64,000 bases of DNA from Hyphomicrobiales bacterium (GCA_900471605.1 UCEY01000061.1:49980-113979), one strand, 5' to 3'; positions 25,658-34,688 are shown, counted from the first letter of the stretch. The notes: generated by a model not told the origin, from the sequence alone. Translations and numbers: made by a program.

Positions 25658-25681
25658 GGAAAGCTCGGAGCTGCGTCCCTC

Positions 25682-26293
25682 TTAAAGGAATTCGGTCAGC
25701 GTTTCGCGCGACTGGACCGAATTGAACTCGATCGCCACGCCTTCCATGAAATGACGCACGACGCGGCCACGCATGTTGCCGAGGCGGACGGGCGTGCCGA
25801 GCGCCGGGCGGATGTCGATATCGATCGCAGCGCCCGACAGCGAAAGGTCCATGATACGGCAGGCATAACGCCGGCCGTCGTCGAGCGTGATCTCGGAGCG
25901 GGTGTTGCGCGGCGCCAGGCGATCGTGGCGACGATCTTCCGGCAGGCCAAGCTCATGCTTGTTGGCGATCCAGGTGAGCTGGGCGGCCAGTTTTTCCCGC
26001 TTGCGGTCCGTCGCATTGATCGACATCACGAAGCCGGTGCTCGACAGGCTGATGACGATGCCTTCCAGGCGGCCGATATGATCGAGATAGGCGATCACCC
26101 GTTCGCCGACGAGAGGACGACCGACGCAGCCAAAGCTGACATCACCCGGCGACATGTCCACGACGTTGCACGGAAACTCCTCATGCGTCGCAAGCATCAG
26201 CCGACCGGGGATATTAACCGACACGCGCTGAAATGAACGCTGCGTGGGAGCGCTCGTTGTCGATGGATTATGAGCCGGCTGAAAAGAATACAT
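25682..26293 (-). CDS. Tandem PilZ domain protein
   Basis: The 203-residue protein has two PilZ-like domains. The first (about 19-105) starts FQRVSVNIPGRLML with VVDMSPGDVSFG, and its c-di-GMP RxxxR site is degenerate. The second (about 120-200) has RRHDRLAPRN and MDLSLSGAAIDID, closer to the RxxxR ... D/NxSxxG consensus. It is cytosolic and probably a c-di-GMP effector acting through protein contacts. It has its own terminator. No cyclase or phosphodiesterase is nearby. Confidence 0.82.
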   Translation of the reverse strand: MYSFQPAHNPSTTSAPTQRSFQRVSVNIPGRLMLATHEEFPCNVVDMSPGDVSFGCVGRPLVGERVIAYLDHIGRLEGIVISLSSTGFVMSINATDRKREKLAAQLTWIANKHELGLPEDRRHDRLAPRNTRSEITLDDGRRYACRIMDLSLSGAAIDIDIRPALGTPVRLGNMRGRVVRHFMEGVAIEFNSVQSRETLTEFL

Positions 26294-26402
26294 TTGAGAG
26301 AGCTTTTCTCTTCTAAGTCTATCGTCAGAGTATTAGCGCGCCGCGGTTAACAGAAGGTTTTGGCACGCCGCGACGCCTAGCCTTTGCCGCGCCGTCCTGT
26401 GA

Positions 26403-26984
26403 TCACAACGGCCGTCGGCTAGGCGGCAGGCGGCCGTGCATTTGCTGGGGGCTGCGGCGATCGCCGGTAAGCGGCACGCCGAAATGCGAACCGCTGCCGG
26501 TCAGGAACGTCCAGTTGTCGAGCGCAAGGAAAACGGCCGGCATCGCCGTTACGGGATAGGGAGAAAACTGGGGCAGGAGAGCCCCGAAAATGCGATCGCT
26601 CGCCGTCGTCTCCACTGAGCGGATCGGCAGAAGCAGCACCTCATAGGCATGACGGATCTCCCCGTTCGAGGCAAAAACATCCAGAAGTGCAGGCTGTTGG
26701 GACTGGATGACGTTGTGGGCGATTTCCACCGGCTGCCGGTGATCGCCCTCCTGCCAGACGCCGGCCAAAGGTTCCCCCCGGAATTCGCGGCCGAACAGGT
26801 CGCAGATACGGGTTCCGGCAAGCCGGAATGAGAGGGTGCCCGCCGGATCGAAGCCGGCCATGAAAAGATGCGGAAGAAGATGACGCAAAGCGGTCGGATC
26901 GATCTCGGTCTTCAGAGGGACTGCCCCGTCGTGCTTGAGATTGATCCAGTAGTCGAAGATTGCCCGGCTCGCTTGATTCCGCAT
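26403..26984 (-). CDS. PAS domain protein (PAS_5 type)
   Basis: The 193-residue protein matches the stand-alone PAS_5 family of Rhizobiales: IFDYWINLKHDGAVPLKTEI, HLLPHLFMAGFDPAG, FRLAGTRICDLFGREFRG and a VLLLPIRS strand. There is no output domain, so it probably senses a small molecule or redox state and acts on a partner. The C-terminal 40 residues are basic and likely disordered. It lies 110 bases upstream of the PilZ gene on the same strand. Confidence 0.75.
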   Translation of the reverse strand: MRNQASRAIFDYWINLKHDGAVPLKTEIDPTALRHLLPHLFMAGFDPAGTLSFRLAGTRICDLFGREFRGEPLAGVWQEGDHRQPVEIAHNVIQSQQPALLDVFASNGEIRHAYEVLLLPIRSVETTASDRIFGALLPQFSPYPVTAMPAVFLALDNWTFLTGSGSHFGVPLTGDRRSPQQMHGRLPPSRRPL

Positions 26985-27204
26985 TCATCATACCTGTTAC
27001 ATTTCGATGCAAACCGCGCGTCATGTGCGGCTGATCCTTCTCAAGCAGCGAAATCCATGCCACGGCAGAGGCGTCAGGGTTAACGAATCGTGACCCGCGA
27101 TGCGCTGGCGCTACCGTGATCTCGGCCGCGCTTTTCTTTGAACGGCCGCTCCTATATGGCTGTCGGGCACTCTCAAGGAATGATCGAGGGCAGAAGGGAC
27201 TTGC

Positions 27205-27963
27205 ATGAACGACGGGCCGGACATGGCAGACGAGCCGCGCGAGACGGATGACGGCGGCGAGCGCTCGCAACCGGTCTTCAACCTTCCGCAGAGCCTCGTC
27301 GTGACGCTCGCACTGCTCGTGGTCATCTACGTCGTGCAGGACTATGTGCTGGACGACGATACCCGCGCCACGATGGTGGTAAACCTGGCTTTCACGCCAT
27401 TGCGCTATGTCTATCCTCTCAGCGACCAGGGTCTGGAATGGGCGTGGACGCCGGTTACCTATTCGCTTCTGCACGGCAGCGTCGAGCATATCCTCTTCAA
27501 CGCGCTCTGGCTGATGGCGTTTGGTGCTCCCGTGGTCCGTCGCATCGGCACGCTGCGCTACGTCGTCTTCTGGATCCTCTCCGCCGTCGCGGCCGCCTTC
27601 TTCCATGCCGCGCTCAACTGGGGGAACGAGACGCTGCTGATCGGCGCGTCGGGCGTCGTGTCGGCGCTGATGGGGGCCGCCTGCCGTTTCGCCTTTCCAG
27701 AACGCCGGGGTTACGACCGGACGCATGGCCATCTCTATCCGCGACAGTCGATCCTCGGGGCATTCCGCAACCGCACCGTGGTGATCTTCACCGCCATGTG
27801 GTTCATCGGCAACCTGCTGATCGCCTTCGGCGTAACGCTGTTCGGGGCGGATATGGGACCGATCGCCTGGGACGCGCATATCGGCGGCTTCCTGTTCGGC
27901 TTCCTGCTGTTCGGCCTTTTCGATCCCCTGCCGCCCAGCGTCATGCCGATCACGCAACCTTGA
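27205..27963 (+). CDS. Rhomboid family intramembrane serine protease
   Basis: The 252-residue protein has an acidic cytosolic start and six membrane helices. The active-site Ser is in LLIGASGVVSALMG (GASG) and the His in WDAHIGGFLFGFLLFG. The first-loop signature WTPVTYSLLHGSVEHILFNA fits the WR/HxxxxHxxxN pattern. It cleaves transmembrane substrates within the lipid bilayer. AGAAGGGA precedes the ATG. The substrate is unknown. Confidence 0.92.
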   Translation: MNDGPDMADEPRETDDGGERSQPVFNLPQSLVVTLALLVVIYVVQDYVLDDDTRATMVVNLAFTPLRYVYPLSDQGLEWAWTPVTYSLLHGSVEHILFNALWLMAFGAPVVRRIGTLRYVVFWILSAVAAAFFHAALNWGNETLLIGASGVVSALMGAACRFAFPERRGYDRTHGHLYPRQSILGAFRNRTVVIFTAMWFIGNLLIAFGVTLFGADMGPIAWDAHIGGFLFGFLLFGLFDPLPPSVMPITQP

Positions 27964-28092
27964 TCTCTTTCTTGATCTCTTTCACACCTCGCTCTACACT
28001 TCTTCGCACGTGCAGGGACGGTTCTCCACCCGGGCGCTTTGTTTCCCGGGGATGAGCGATGTCCAGGCCAAGCCGGTTGTGAGGAGAGAGCC

Positions 28093-28527
28093 ATGGCAAT
28101 AGTCGTCAAGAACATGCTGGATGCAAAGGGACGCGACGTGGTCACCGTCGGCCCCGACAAGACGCTGCTCGAAGTCGCCGGGATCCTCAACGACAAGAAG
28201 ATCGGTGCCGTGGTGGTGACCGGCATGGAAGGCCGAATCGCCGGCATTTTCACGGAACGCGACCTGGTGCGCGCCATCGCCGGCAAGGGCGCCGGCGTGC
28301 TGGACCAACCCGTCAAGTCGGCGATGACCACCGCGGTGCAACGCTGCAAGGAAGATACGACCGTCGACGAACTGATGGGGATGATGAGCGCTGGCCGTTT
28401 CCGCCACGTGCCCGTCGAACTTGACGGCAAGCTCGCCGGCATCATCTCGATCGGCGACGTGGTGAAGTCGCGCATCCGCGAAATCGAACTCGAGGCCGAG
28501 CAAATCAAGGCCTATATCGCCGGCTGA
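28093..28527 (+). CDS. CBS-pair protein
   Basis: The 144-residue protein is a single CBS pair. The repeats run from VKNMLDAKGRDVVTVGPD to IFTERDLVRAIAG and from VKSAMTTAVQRCKEDTTVDE to IISIGDVVKSRIREIE. CBS pairs bind adenosyl ligands such as AMP, ATP or NADH. No catalytic domain is attached, so it is probably a small sensor. GAGGAGAG lies just before ATG 28093, deciding the start. A hairpin follows 13 bases after the stop. Confidence 0.88.
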   Translation: MAIVVKNMLDAKGRDVVTVGPDKTLLEVAGILNDKKIGAVVVTGMEGRIAGIFTERDLVRAIAGKGAGVLDQPVKSAMTTAVQRCKEDTTVDELMGMMSAGRFRHVPVELDGKLAGIISIGDVVKSRIREIELEAEQIKAYIAG

Positions 28528-28540
28528 TTCGTTTTGGCTT

Positions 28541-28564
28541 AAGCCTCGTCGAAGGGCGAGGCTT
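28541..28564. terminator. Hairpin between convergent CBS and patatin genes
   Basis: AAGCCTCG and CGAGGCTT (8 bp) enclose 8 bases in the 66-base gap between two convergent genes. There is no long T-run, so termination would be weak, but the position suits a shared two-way terminator. Confidence 0.5.
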
Positions 28565-28593
28565 TGCTGCCGCCGGGCAGGATCTGCGCCCGC

Positions 28594-29553
28594 CTAGCGG
28601 GCGAAGACTTCCTGCATGCGCTTCAGGGCGGAAATCTGTGCCATGGTCTCCGTATAACCGCGCTCGATCGTTTCGCCGGCGCGGTGGAATTCGGACAGGC
28701 CGATATCGGCAAGCCGCGGATGCAGCGCCAGATCCGGCGGATCACCTGCCAGACGGGCCCGGGAAATGCGTTCCTGGATGATGTTGAAGGCCTGTACCAT
28801 GGTGCCGGTCAGACCGACGCGCACATCGTCGGCCTTCTTGCGGCCGTCATCGATCGGCTGGACGCTGGCATTGTGCTTGACGACGGCCGATCGGCCGAAA
28901 ATCTCGTAGTTCAGGTTGACGGCGACCACGAGCGGCTGCTCGTAGGCGCGGCAGACGGAGGTCGGCACCGGATTGACGAGGGCGCCGTCGACCAGCGTGC
29001 GGTTGTTGCATTTGACCGGTTCGAAAATGCCGGGGAGCGCGTAGGAAGCGCGAAGCCCGGTGATCAGCGAACCGCTGGAGATCCACACTTCGTGGCCGGT
29101 GTGAAGCTCGGTCGCGACCGACACGAAAGGCCGGTCCAGATCCTCGATCGACAGGCCTTCGAGATGCTCCTGCATCCGTTTGGTCAGCCGCATGCCGCCG
29201 AGAAGGCCGCCGCCGCCGATCGTCAGATCGAGCAGGCCGGCAATGCGGCGCATCGTCAGCGAGCGGGCGAAACTCTCGAGCTCGTCGAGCTTGCCGGCGA
29301 GGTAACATCCGCCGACCAGAGCACCGATCGAGGTGCCGGCGATCATGCCGACCTCGATGCCGGCCTCGTCGAGCGCACGCAGCACGCCGATATGCGCCCA
29401 GCCGCGCGCGGCGCCGCCGCCGAGGGCGAGAGAAAGCTTTGCTTTTTTGGGGGCTTCGATGATGGGAGGAGGTGTGGGTTCGAGAACTTGCGCTTCGCCG
29501 CCTTCGGCAGGTGCCGCAAGCGGATCGTGACGGTTCCAACTCCAGTTCAGCAT
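28594..29553 (-). CDS. Patatin-like phospholipase (RssA type)
   Basis: The 319-residue protein has the patatin lipase fold. An oxyanion Gly-rich loop (LSLALGGGAARGWAHIGVL) is followed by nucleophile motif GTSIG and catalytic Asp in LVDGALVNPVP, forming a Ser-Asp dyad. It hydrolyses acyl esters, probably membrane lipids. There is no signal peptide, so it is a cytosolic or peripheral protein. GGAGG ten bases before ATG 29553 favours that start. It lies downstream of hisI on the same strand. Confidence 0.88.
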   Translation of the reverse strand: MLNWSWNRHDPLAAPAEGGEAQVLEPTPPPIIEAPKKAKLSLALGGGAARGWAHIGVLRALDEAGIEVGMIAGTSIGALVGGCYLAGKLDELESFARSLTMRRIAGLLDLTIGGGGLLGGMRLTKRMQEHLEGLSIEDLDRPFVSVATELHTGHEVWISSGSLITGLRASYALPGIFEPVKCNNRTLVDGALVNPVPTSVCRAYEQPLVVAVNLNYEIFGRSAVVKHNASVQPIDDGRKKADDVRVGLTGTMVQAFNIIQERISRARLAGDPPDLALHPRLADIGLSEFHRAGETIERGYTETMAQISALKRMQEVFAR

Positions 29554-29661
29554 CGACAAAGACCCTCCACAGCTGAACAAACCCCGGTCTGCCGATTAAC
29601 GCACCGACAGGTTTCGAAATCGTTTATTCAGGCGAGATATGCCAAAAAACGGGGCAAATGC

Positions 29662-30123
29662 CTAAATGGTTCCTTGATCCGAATAGACGACATCCGGGTC
29701 AAAATGACGCTGATCGTCGGTGATTTCAAGAACCGCCCGGCCATCACTTTGGGTGACAGTCCGATAGAAACAGGAGCGGCGCCCGGTGTGGCAGGTGGCG
29801 TCGTGACCGGCGACCGATACCTTGAGCCAGACGGCGTCCTGGTCGCAATCGGTGCGCAATTCGTGAACCGTCTGGAGGTTGCCGGAGGATTCGCCCTTTT
29901 TCCAGATCTTCGCCCGCGAGCGGCTGTAATAGTGGGCGATGCCGGTCTCGATGGTCAGCGCCAGCGCCTGCGCATCCATATGCGCGACCATCAGCAACTC
30001 GCCGTCACGGGCGTCGGTAACGACCGCGGTAACGAGACCGTTCTGATCGAAACGGGGCGTAAAGGCGCCAGCGCCTTCAAGTTCCGTCTTGTCGGCGGAA
30101 GGCCGTTCGAAGGTAAGCGACAT
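29662..30123 (-). CDS. hisI: Phosphoribosyl-AMP cyclohydrolase HisI
   Basis: The 153-residue protein opens the adenine ring of phosphoribosyl-AMP in histidine synthesis. Signatures present are LMVAHMDAQALALTIETG, YYSRSRAKIWKKGESSG and the metal sites DCDQDAVWL and CHTGRRSCF. It is the stand-alone HisI, without HisE. It lies 25 bases after folE, and GGAG precedes the start; folE-hisI probably form one transcript, both enzymes opening purine rings. Confidence 0.95.
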   Translation of the reverse strand: MSLTFERPSADKTELEGAGAFTPRFDQNGLVTAVVTDARDGELLMVAHMDAQALALTIETGIAHYYSRSRAKIWKKGESSGNLQTVHELRTDCDQDAVWLKVSVAGHDATCHTGRRSCFYRTVTQSDGRAVLEITDDQRHFDPDVVYSDQGTI

Positions 30124-30148
30124 CGGGAGACTCCGCCCGGAAACCGCG

Positions 30149-30763
30149 TCAGCGGTTGCGGGCCAGCATGAAGAAACGGGCCTGTTCGGCGGCGTTCGTC
30201 TTGAACTCGCCGGTAAACGTCGTTGTCGTCGTGTGCGAGCCCTGCTTCTGCACGCCGCGCATTTCCATGCACATGTGCTCTGCCTCGATCATCACGGCGA
30301 CCCCGCGCGGCTTCAAGGTTTCCTCGATCGCGTTGGCGATCTGCGCCGTCAGGTTTTCCTGGGTCTGCAGGCGGCGGCCGAAGATCTCGACGACGCGGGC
30401 GATCTTCGAGAGACCGAGGACACGGCCGTTCGGCAGATAGGCGACATGGGCCTTGCCGATGATCGGCAGCATGTGGTGTTCGCAATGGGAGAAGAACGGG
30501 ATGTCGCGCACCAGCACGATATCGTCATAACCCGAGACTTCCTCGAAAGTGCGGCCGAGCACGTCCTCCGGCGACTGTTCGTAGCCGCCGAACAGCTCGC
30601 TATAGGCGGCGGCGACGCGCTTGGGAGTATCGAGCAGGCCTTCGCGGGCAGGATCGTCGCCTGCCCAGCGCAGCAAAACACGCACCGCTTCTTCGGCTTC
30701 CTGCTGCGAGGGGCGGACCTGCTTCTCTTTCGAAGCCGGGAAATTCTTCACAATGGCATCCAT
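30149..30763 (-). CDS. folE: GTP cyclohydrolase I FolE
   Basis: The 204-residue enzyme turns GTP into dihydroneopterin triphosphate, the first step of folate synthesis. Zn ligands appear in FFSHCEHHMLP and in EHMCMEMRGVQKQGSHTTT. The family signature NGRVLGLSKIARVVEIFGRR is complete. AGGAGA lies seven bases before the ATG. The Zn-dependent type I form is normally a homodecamer. A 286-base gap separates it from the divergent scaffold gene. Confidence 0.96.
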   Translation of the reverse strand: MDAIVKNFPASKEKQVRPSQQEAEEAVRVLLRWAGDDPAREGLLDTPKRVAAAYSELFGGYEQSPEDVLGRTFEEVSGYDDIVLVRDIPFFSHCEHHMLPIIGKAHVAYLPNGRVLGLSKIARVVEIFGRRLQTQENLTAQIANAIEETLKPRGVAVMIEAEHMCMEMRGVQKQGSHTTTTTFTGEFKTNAAEQARFFMLARNR

Positions 30764-30822
30764 CTATCGTCTCCTGATGCGGTTCAAGGCCGCATCCGAC
30801 TGGCGTTACTCACGGACTGACC

Positions 30823-30851
30823 AGCCGCTGGGCACTCGCGGCTGATTTTTT
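30823..30851 (+). repeat. Hairpin with T-run upstream of folE
   Basis: AGCCGC and GCGGCT enclose nine bases and are followed by GA and six Ts. On the plus strand this resembles a terminator, although no plus-strand gene precedes it. It may end antisense transcripts or be part of the folE leader in the other direction. Confidence 0.35.
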
Positions 30852-30940
30852 GGGCAATCCGGGGTTATCTGACCTTCGGCGAATGTTTTTACAAGATATC
30901 CTGTTCCGTTTTCGGTAGGATTTCGTGAAAACATCCTTTC

Positions 30941-30971
30941 TTGATGATCTCGCCCGGACATCACATATAAT
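30941..30971 (+). promoter_or_regulatory. Possible promoter of the IscU-like gene
   Basis: A perfect TATAAT lies at 30966-30971, with TTGATG 19 bases upstream. The long spacer makes the -35 doubtful. Transcription from here would give a leader of about 70 bases. Confidence 0.35.
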
Positions 30972-31049
30972 GGCAGGAACCCTTTTATGGTAGTCCACCG
31001 GACGTGACGCAGTGTTCAACGCGCGACGGCGGGCCAGAAGCGAGCCTTG

Positions 31050-31499
31050 ATGGACGACATCTACAACAGCAAGATCCTCGAATTCGCCGGCAATATCACC
31101 CATGCCGGCGTGCTGCCCGATGCGGATGCGAGTTCCGAAAAACATTCAAAGCTGTGCGGCTCGAAAGTGCGCGTACATCTGAAGATGGACGGAGACCGGG
31201 TCGCCGACTTTTCCCACGAGGTGCGCGCCTGCGCGCTCGGCCAGGCCTCGTCCTCGATCATGGCGCGGCATGTGATCGGAGCCACGGCCGCCGAGATCCG
31301 CAAGGCGCGCCAGGACATGCTCGCCATGCTGAAGGAAGGCGGCGAGGGGCCGGACGGCCGGTTCGAGGAGATGCGCTACCTGAAGCCGGTCAAGGACTAC
31401 AAGGCCCGCCACGCCTCCACCATGCTGACCTTCGAGGCGGTGGTCGATGCGATCGACCAGATCGAGGCGAAAGAGCGCGCCGAAGCCGTGACCGTCTGA
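31050..31499 (+). CDS. Iron-sulphur cluster scaffold-like protein (IscU/SufU/NifU-N family)
   Basis: The 149-residue protein fits the NifU N-terminal family: MDDIYNSKILEFAGNI, SKLCGSKVRVHL (first Cys), VRACALGQASSSIMA (second Cys). At the place of the third cluster ligand (normally RxxCxxL) it reads KARHASTMLTF, with His in place of Cys. It could still hold a cluster through other ligands or act as a carrier. The suf genes are not in the window. yidD starts five bases after the stop. Confidence 0.82.
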   Translation: MDDIYNSKILEFAGNITHAGVLPDADASSEKHSKLCGSKVRVHLKMDGDRVADFSHEVRACALGQASSSIMARHVIGATAAEIRKARQDMLAMLKEGGEGPDGRFEEMRYLKPVKDYKARHASTMLTFEAVVDAIDQIEAKERAEAVTV

Positions 31500-31503
31500 C
31501 CCG

Positions 31504-31881
31504 ATGTGCGGCGATCCCGACTGCGCGCACGACCGTTCCAAGCCGGCGGCAGGCCGCTCCCGCAACTGGTCCGGCCCGTTTGCGAAGACGCCCGGCCGGC
31601 TTTTCGGCATGGGGCTGATCCGCTTCTACCAGCTGACCCTTTCCGGCTTCATCGGCAATTCCTGCCGGCACATCCCGACCTGTTCCGAATTTGGCTACGA
31701 GGCGGTTGCCCGCCACGGGCTGTGGCCCGGCGGCTGGATGACGCTGTTTCGGGTCGCCCGTTGCGGGCCGGGTGGTACCGGCGGGCTCGATCCGGTGCCG
31801 GATATCTTGGAGACGCGGCAGTACTGGTGGACGCCGTGGCGTTACTGGCGACGTCACGCCAAACCGGTATCGCAGCCGTGA
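31504..31881 (+). CDS. yidD: Membrane insertion efficiency factor YidD
   Basis: The 125-residue protein has the YidD core: LIRFYQLTLSGFIGNSCRH, then IPTCSEFGYEAVARHG and GGWMTLFRVARCGPGGTGG with its conserved cysteines. YidD is a small amphipathic inner-membrane protein that helps YidC/Sec insert proteins. The N-terminal extension of about 30 residues, with extra Cys, is longer than in E. coli. Here it is not next to rnpA-yidC; it sits between the scaffold gene and a DUF1697 gene that it overlaps by four bases. Confidence 0.92.
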   Translation: MCGDPDCAHDRSKPAAGRSRNWSGPFAKTPGRLFGMGLIRFYQLTLSGFIGNSCRHIPTCSEFGYEAVARHGLWPGGWMTLFRVARCGPGGTGGLDPVPDILETRQYWWTPWRYWRRHAKPVSQP

Positions 31882-32399
31882 TCACCGTCGCACTGCTTCA
31901 CAGCATCGTTCTCGGCGGCGGCCGAAGGGTCGTCATGGCGGACCTGCGGGCGATGGCGGAAGAGCTCGGCTACCGGAACTGCCGGACGCTGGTTTCGACC
32001 GGCAATCTGGTCTTCGAGACCGAGAGGTCGCCGGCCGGTGATATCGAGCGGGCGCTGGAAGCCGCGTTCGAAAAACGGTTCGGCAAACATGTCGATATCA
32101 TCGTCCGAACCGGGTCCGACTGGCTGAAGCTCGCGGCCGGCAATCCGTTTCCGGCGCGGGACGGCTCCGAGATCGCCGTGCGGGTGATGCGGACGCCGCT
32201 CGACGAGAGTGTGCTCGGCCTGCTCGAACGCCACCGGGGCGAGGAGAAGATTGCTGTCGTCGACGGCGATCTCTGGGTCGATTTCGGCGGCAAGGCGAGC
32301 GGGACGCGGCTCCTGTCGGCGCTGACCACCAAGAAGCTCGGCATCGGCACCAGCCGCAATGCCAATACGGTCGCCGGGCTTGCCGAAATGATCGGCTGA
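31878..32399 (+). CDS. DUF1697 family protein
   Basis: The 173-residue protein matches DUF1697: VALLHSIVLGGGRRVVMADL, then YRNCRTLVSTGNLVFE, an AFEKRFGKHVDIIVRT helix-strand and a C-terminal TTKKLGIGTSRNANTV. GTG 31878 overlaps the yidD stop (GTGA), so translation is likely coupled. The usual family opening is LLRGINVGGH; here it is LLHSIVLGGG, a variant. No function is known for the family. Confidence 0.82.
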   Translation: MITVALLHSIVLGGGRRVVMADLRAMAEELGYRNCRTLVSTGNLVFETERSPAGDIERALEAAFEKRFGKHVDIIVRTGSDWLKLAAGNPFPARDGSEIAVRVMRTPLDESVLGLLERHRGEEKIAVVDGDLWVDFGGKASGTRLLSALTTKKLGIGTSRNANTVAGLAEMIG

Positions 32400-32525
32400 T
32401 CCGCCGCTCGCCTTTACTAAAACGGCAAAAGCATTTATCAGCCACGCCGGCTCCGCCGCGAAGGCGAACCGCCATTTATTCCAACACCACCCGCATTCGT
32501 TGGCGGGACTGGACAGGAGAAAGAC

Positions 32526-34559
32526 ATGTCCCAATCCGTTTCCCTTACATTTCCCGATGGCTCCGTCCGCGTTTTCGACGCCGGGACGACCGGCCGTGAC
32601 GTGGCCGAGAGCATTTCCAAGTCGCTCGCCAAGAAGGCGGTCGCCGTCACCATCAACGGCACGCTGCAGGACCTTGCCGATCCCGTCACCGACGGTTCGA
32701 TCGCGATCGTCACCCGCACCGATCCGCAGGCCCTGGAAATGATCCGCCACGACGCCGCGCATGTGATGGCGGAGGCCGTGCAGGCGCTCTGGCCGGCAAC
32801 CCAGGTCACCATCGGCCCGGTGATCGAGAACGGATTCTATTACGACTTCAAGCGCGTCCACCCGGATAGCGGCGAGGATTGGCCCTTCACGCCCGAAGAT
32901 CTGCCGAAGATCGAAGCGAAGATGAAGGAGATCATCCAGCGCAACGAGCTCTTCACCAAGGAAGTCTGGACGCGCGATCAGGCCCGCAAGGTGTTCGGCG
33001 AGATGGGCGAGACCTACAAGGTCGAGCTCGTCGACGCGATCAAGGAAGGCGAGGACGTCAAGATCTATCGCCAGGGCAAGTGGTTCGACCTCTGCCGCGG
33101 CCCGCATATGGCCTCCACGGGCCAGATCGGCACCGCCTTCAAGCTGATGAAGGTGGCGGGCGCCTATTGGCGCGGCGACAGCAACAACCCGATGCTGACG
33201 CGCATCTATGCGACCGCCTGGGCGACCCAGGAAGAGCTCGACCAGTATCTGCACGTGCTGGCGGAAGCCGAGAAGCGCGACCACCGCAAGCTCGGCCGCG
33301 AAATGGACCTCTTCCACTTCCAGGAAGAGGGTCCGGGCGTGGTGTTCTGGCACGGCAAGGGCTGGCGCATGTTCCAGACGTTGACCGCCTATATGCGCCG
33401 CCGGCTCGCCGGCACGTATGAGGAAGTCAACGCGCCGCAGGTGCTCGACAAGTCGCTGTGGGAAACGTCCGGTCACTGGGGCTGGTACAACGAGAACATG
33501 TTCGCGGTGAAATCCGCGCATGCCTTCGTCAACCCCGACGACAAGGAAGCCGACCAGCGGGTCTTCGCGCTGAAGCCGATGAACTGCCCGGGTCACGTGC
33601 AGATCTTCAAGCATGGTCTGAAGTCCTATCGCGAACTGCCTATCCGGCTTGCGGAATTCGGCCTCGTGCATCGCTACGAAGCCTCCGGCGCGCTGCATGG
33701 ATTGATGCGTGTTCGCGGTTTCACGCAGGACGACGCGCATGTGTTCTGCACCGACGAGCAGATGGCCGCCGAATGCCTTCGGATCAACGACCTGATCCTG
33801 TCGGTCTACGAGGATTTCGGCTTCAAGGAAGTCGTCGTCAAGCTGTCGACCCGGCCGGACAAGCGCGTCGGCACCGATGCGCTGTGGGATCGCGCCGAGT
33901 CGGTCATGCTGGACGTGCTGAAGACGATCGAGGCGCAGTCGGAAGGCCGCATCAAGACCGGCATCCTGCCGGGCGAGGGCGCTTTCTACGGTCCGAAGTT
34001 CGAATATACGCTGAAGGACGCGATCGGCCGCGAATGGCAGTGCGGCACGACGCAGGTGGACTTCAACCTGCCCGAGCGGTTCGGCGCCTTCTACATCGAC
34101 CAGAATTCGGAAAAGACCCAGCCGGTGATGATCCATCGCGCTATCTGCGGCTCGATGGAACGTTTCCTCGGCATCCTGATCGAGAATTTTGCCGGCCATA
34201 TGCCGCTGTGGTTCGCGCCGCTGCAGGTGGTGGTGGCGACGATCACCTCGGATGCGGACGATTACGGCCGCGAGGTGGCGGACGCTCTTCGGGATGCGGG
34301 CATGGTCGTCGAAACCGACTTCCGCAACGAGAAGATCAACTACAAGATCCGCGAGCACTCCGTCACCAAGGTGCCGGTCATCATCGTCTGCGGCAAGAAG
34401 GAAGCGGAAGAGCGGTCGGTCAATATCCGCCGTCTCGGCTCGCAGGCCCAGACCTCGATGACGCTGGACGAGGCGATCGCCTCGCTGTCGCATGAGGCAA
34501 CGCCGCCGGACGTGCTGCGCCGTCTCGAAGCCAGAAAGGCCGCGAAGGCGGCCGCCTGA
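32526..34559 (+). CDS. thrS: Threonyl-tRNA synthetase
   Basis: The 677-residue enzyme charges tRNA-Thr. It has a TGS domain (about 1-65), an editing domain with the HDAAHVMAEA (HxxxH) and CRGPHMASTG motifs, a class II catalytic core with MNCPGHVQIF (zinc Cys) and RVRGFTQDDAHVFC, and an anticodon domain ending near residue 660. The sequence is complete and AGGAGAAAG precedes the ATG. No T-box or leader operator was seen in the 126-base upstream gap. A strong hairpin follows the stop. Confidence 0.97.
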   Translation: MSQSVSLTFPDGSVRVFDAGTTGRDVAESISKSLAKKAVAVTINGTLQDLADPVTDGSIAIVTRTDPQALEMIRHDAAHVMAEAVQALWPATQVTIGPVIENGFYYDFKRVHPDSGEDWPFTPEDLPKIEAKMKEIIQRNELFTKEVWTRDQARKVFGEMGETYKVELVDAIKEGEDVKIYRQGKWFDLCRGPHMASTGQIGTAFKLMKVAGAYWRGDSNNPMLTRIYATAWATQEELDQYLHVLAEAEKRDHRKLGREMDLFHFQEEGPGVVFWHGKGWRMFQTLTAYMRRRLAGTYEEVNAPQVLDKSLWETSGHWGWYNENMFAVKSAHAFVNPDDKEADQRVFALKPMNCPGHVQIFKHGLKSYRELPIRLAEFGLVHRYEASGALHGLMRVRGFTQDDAHVFCTDEQMAAECLRINDLILSVYEDFGFKEVVVKLSTRPDKRVGTDALWDRAESVMLDVLKTIEAQSEGRIKTGILPGEGAFYGPKFEYTLKDAIGREWQCGTTQVDFNLPERFGAFYIDQNSEKTQPVMIHRAICGSMERFLGILIENFAGHMPLWFAPLQVVVATITSDADDYGREVADALRDAGMVVETDFRNEKINYKIREHSVTKVPVIIVCGKKEAEERSVNIRRLGSQAQTSMTLDEAIASLSHEATPPDVLRRLEARKAAKAAA

Positions 34560-34566
34560 TCGGATC

Positions 34567-34598
34567 CCGACAGCGCCCGCAAACGCGGGCGCTGTCGG
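34567..34598 (+). terminator. Strong hairpin after thrS
   Basis: Perfect 14-bp arms (CCGACAGCGCCCGC and its complement) enclose AAAC, seven bases after the thrS stop. No T-run follows, so it may protect the 3' end or act with a factor, rather than be a simple intrinsic terminator. Confidence 0.6.
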
Positions 34599-34688
34599 AA
34601 AAGCTGGTCGCAGCGCAGAATATTGCGGCGGCATCCTCAGGGAAGAGACTGCTGGTCAGGTTCGCAACGAGGTCCGGCCGAAATACGG

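Larger units (their letters stand above)
25139..25681. other. Hairpin-rich 543-base intergenic region
   Basis: No convincing gene lies here; open frames on both strands run through the hairpins. The region holds an AT-rich part next to the BTLCP gene (probable promoter), a perfect 15-bp inverted repeat, a short CGGC-GAAA-GCCG hairpin at 25395-25406, two tandem stem-loops ending in a T-run at 25543, and the PilZ gene terminator. A rightward small RNA ending at 25543 is possible. Confidence 0.5.

Noticed and set aside
31854..34634. A 926-codon open frame opposite thrS
   Set aside because: It is the mirror of thrS in high-GC DNA: rich in Arg, Asp, His and Gly, without domains, and it covers three other sure genes.
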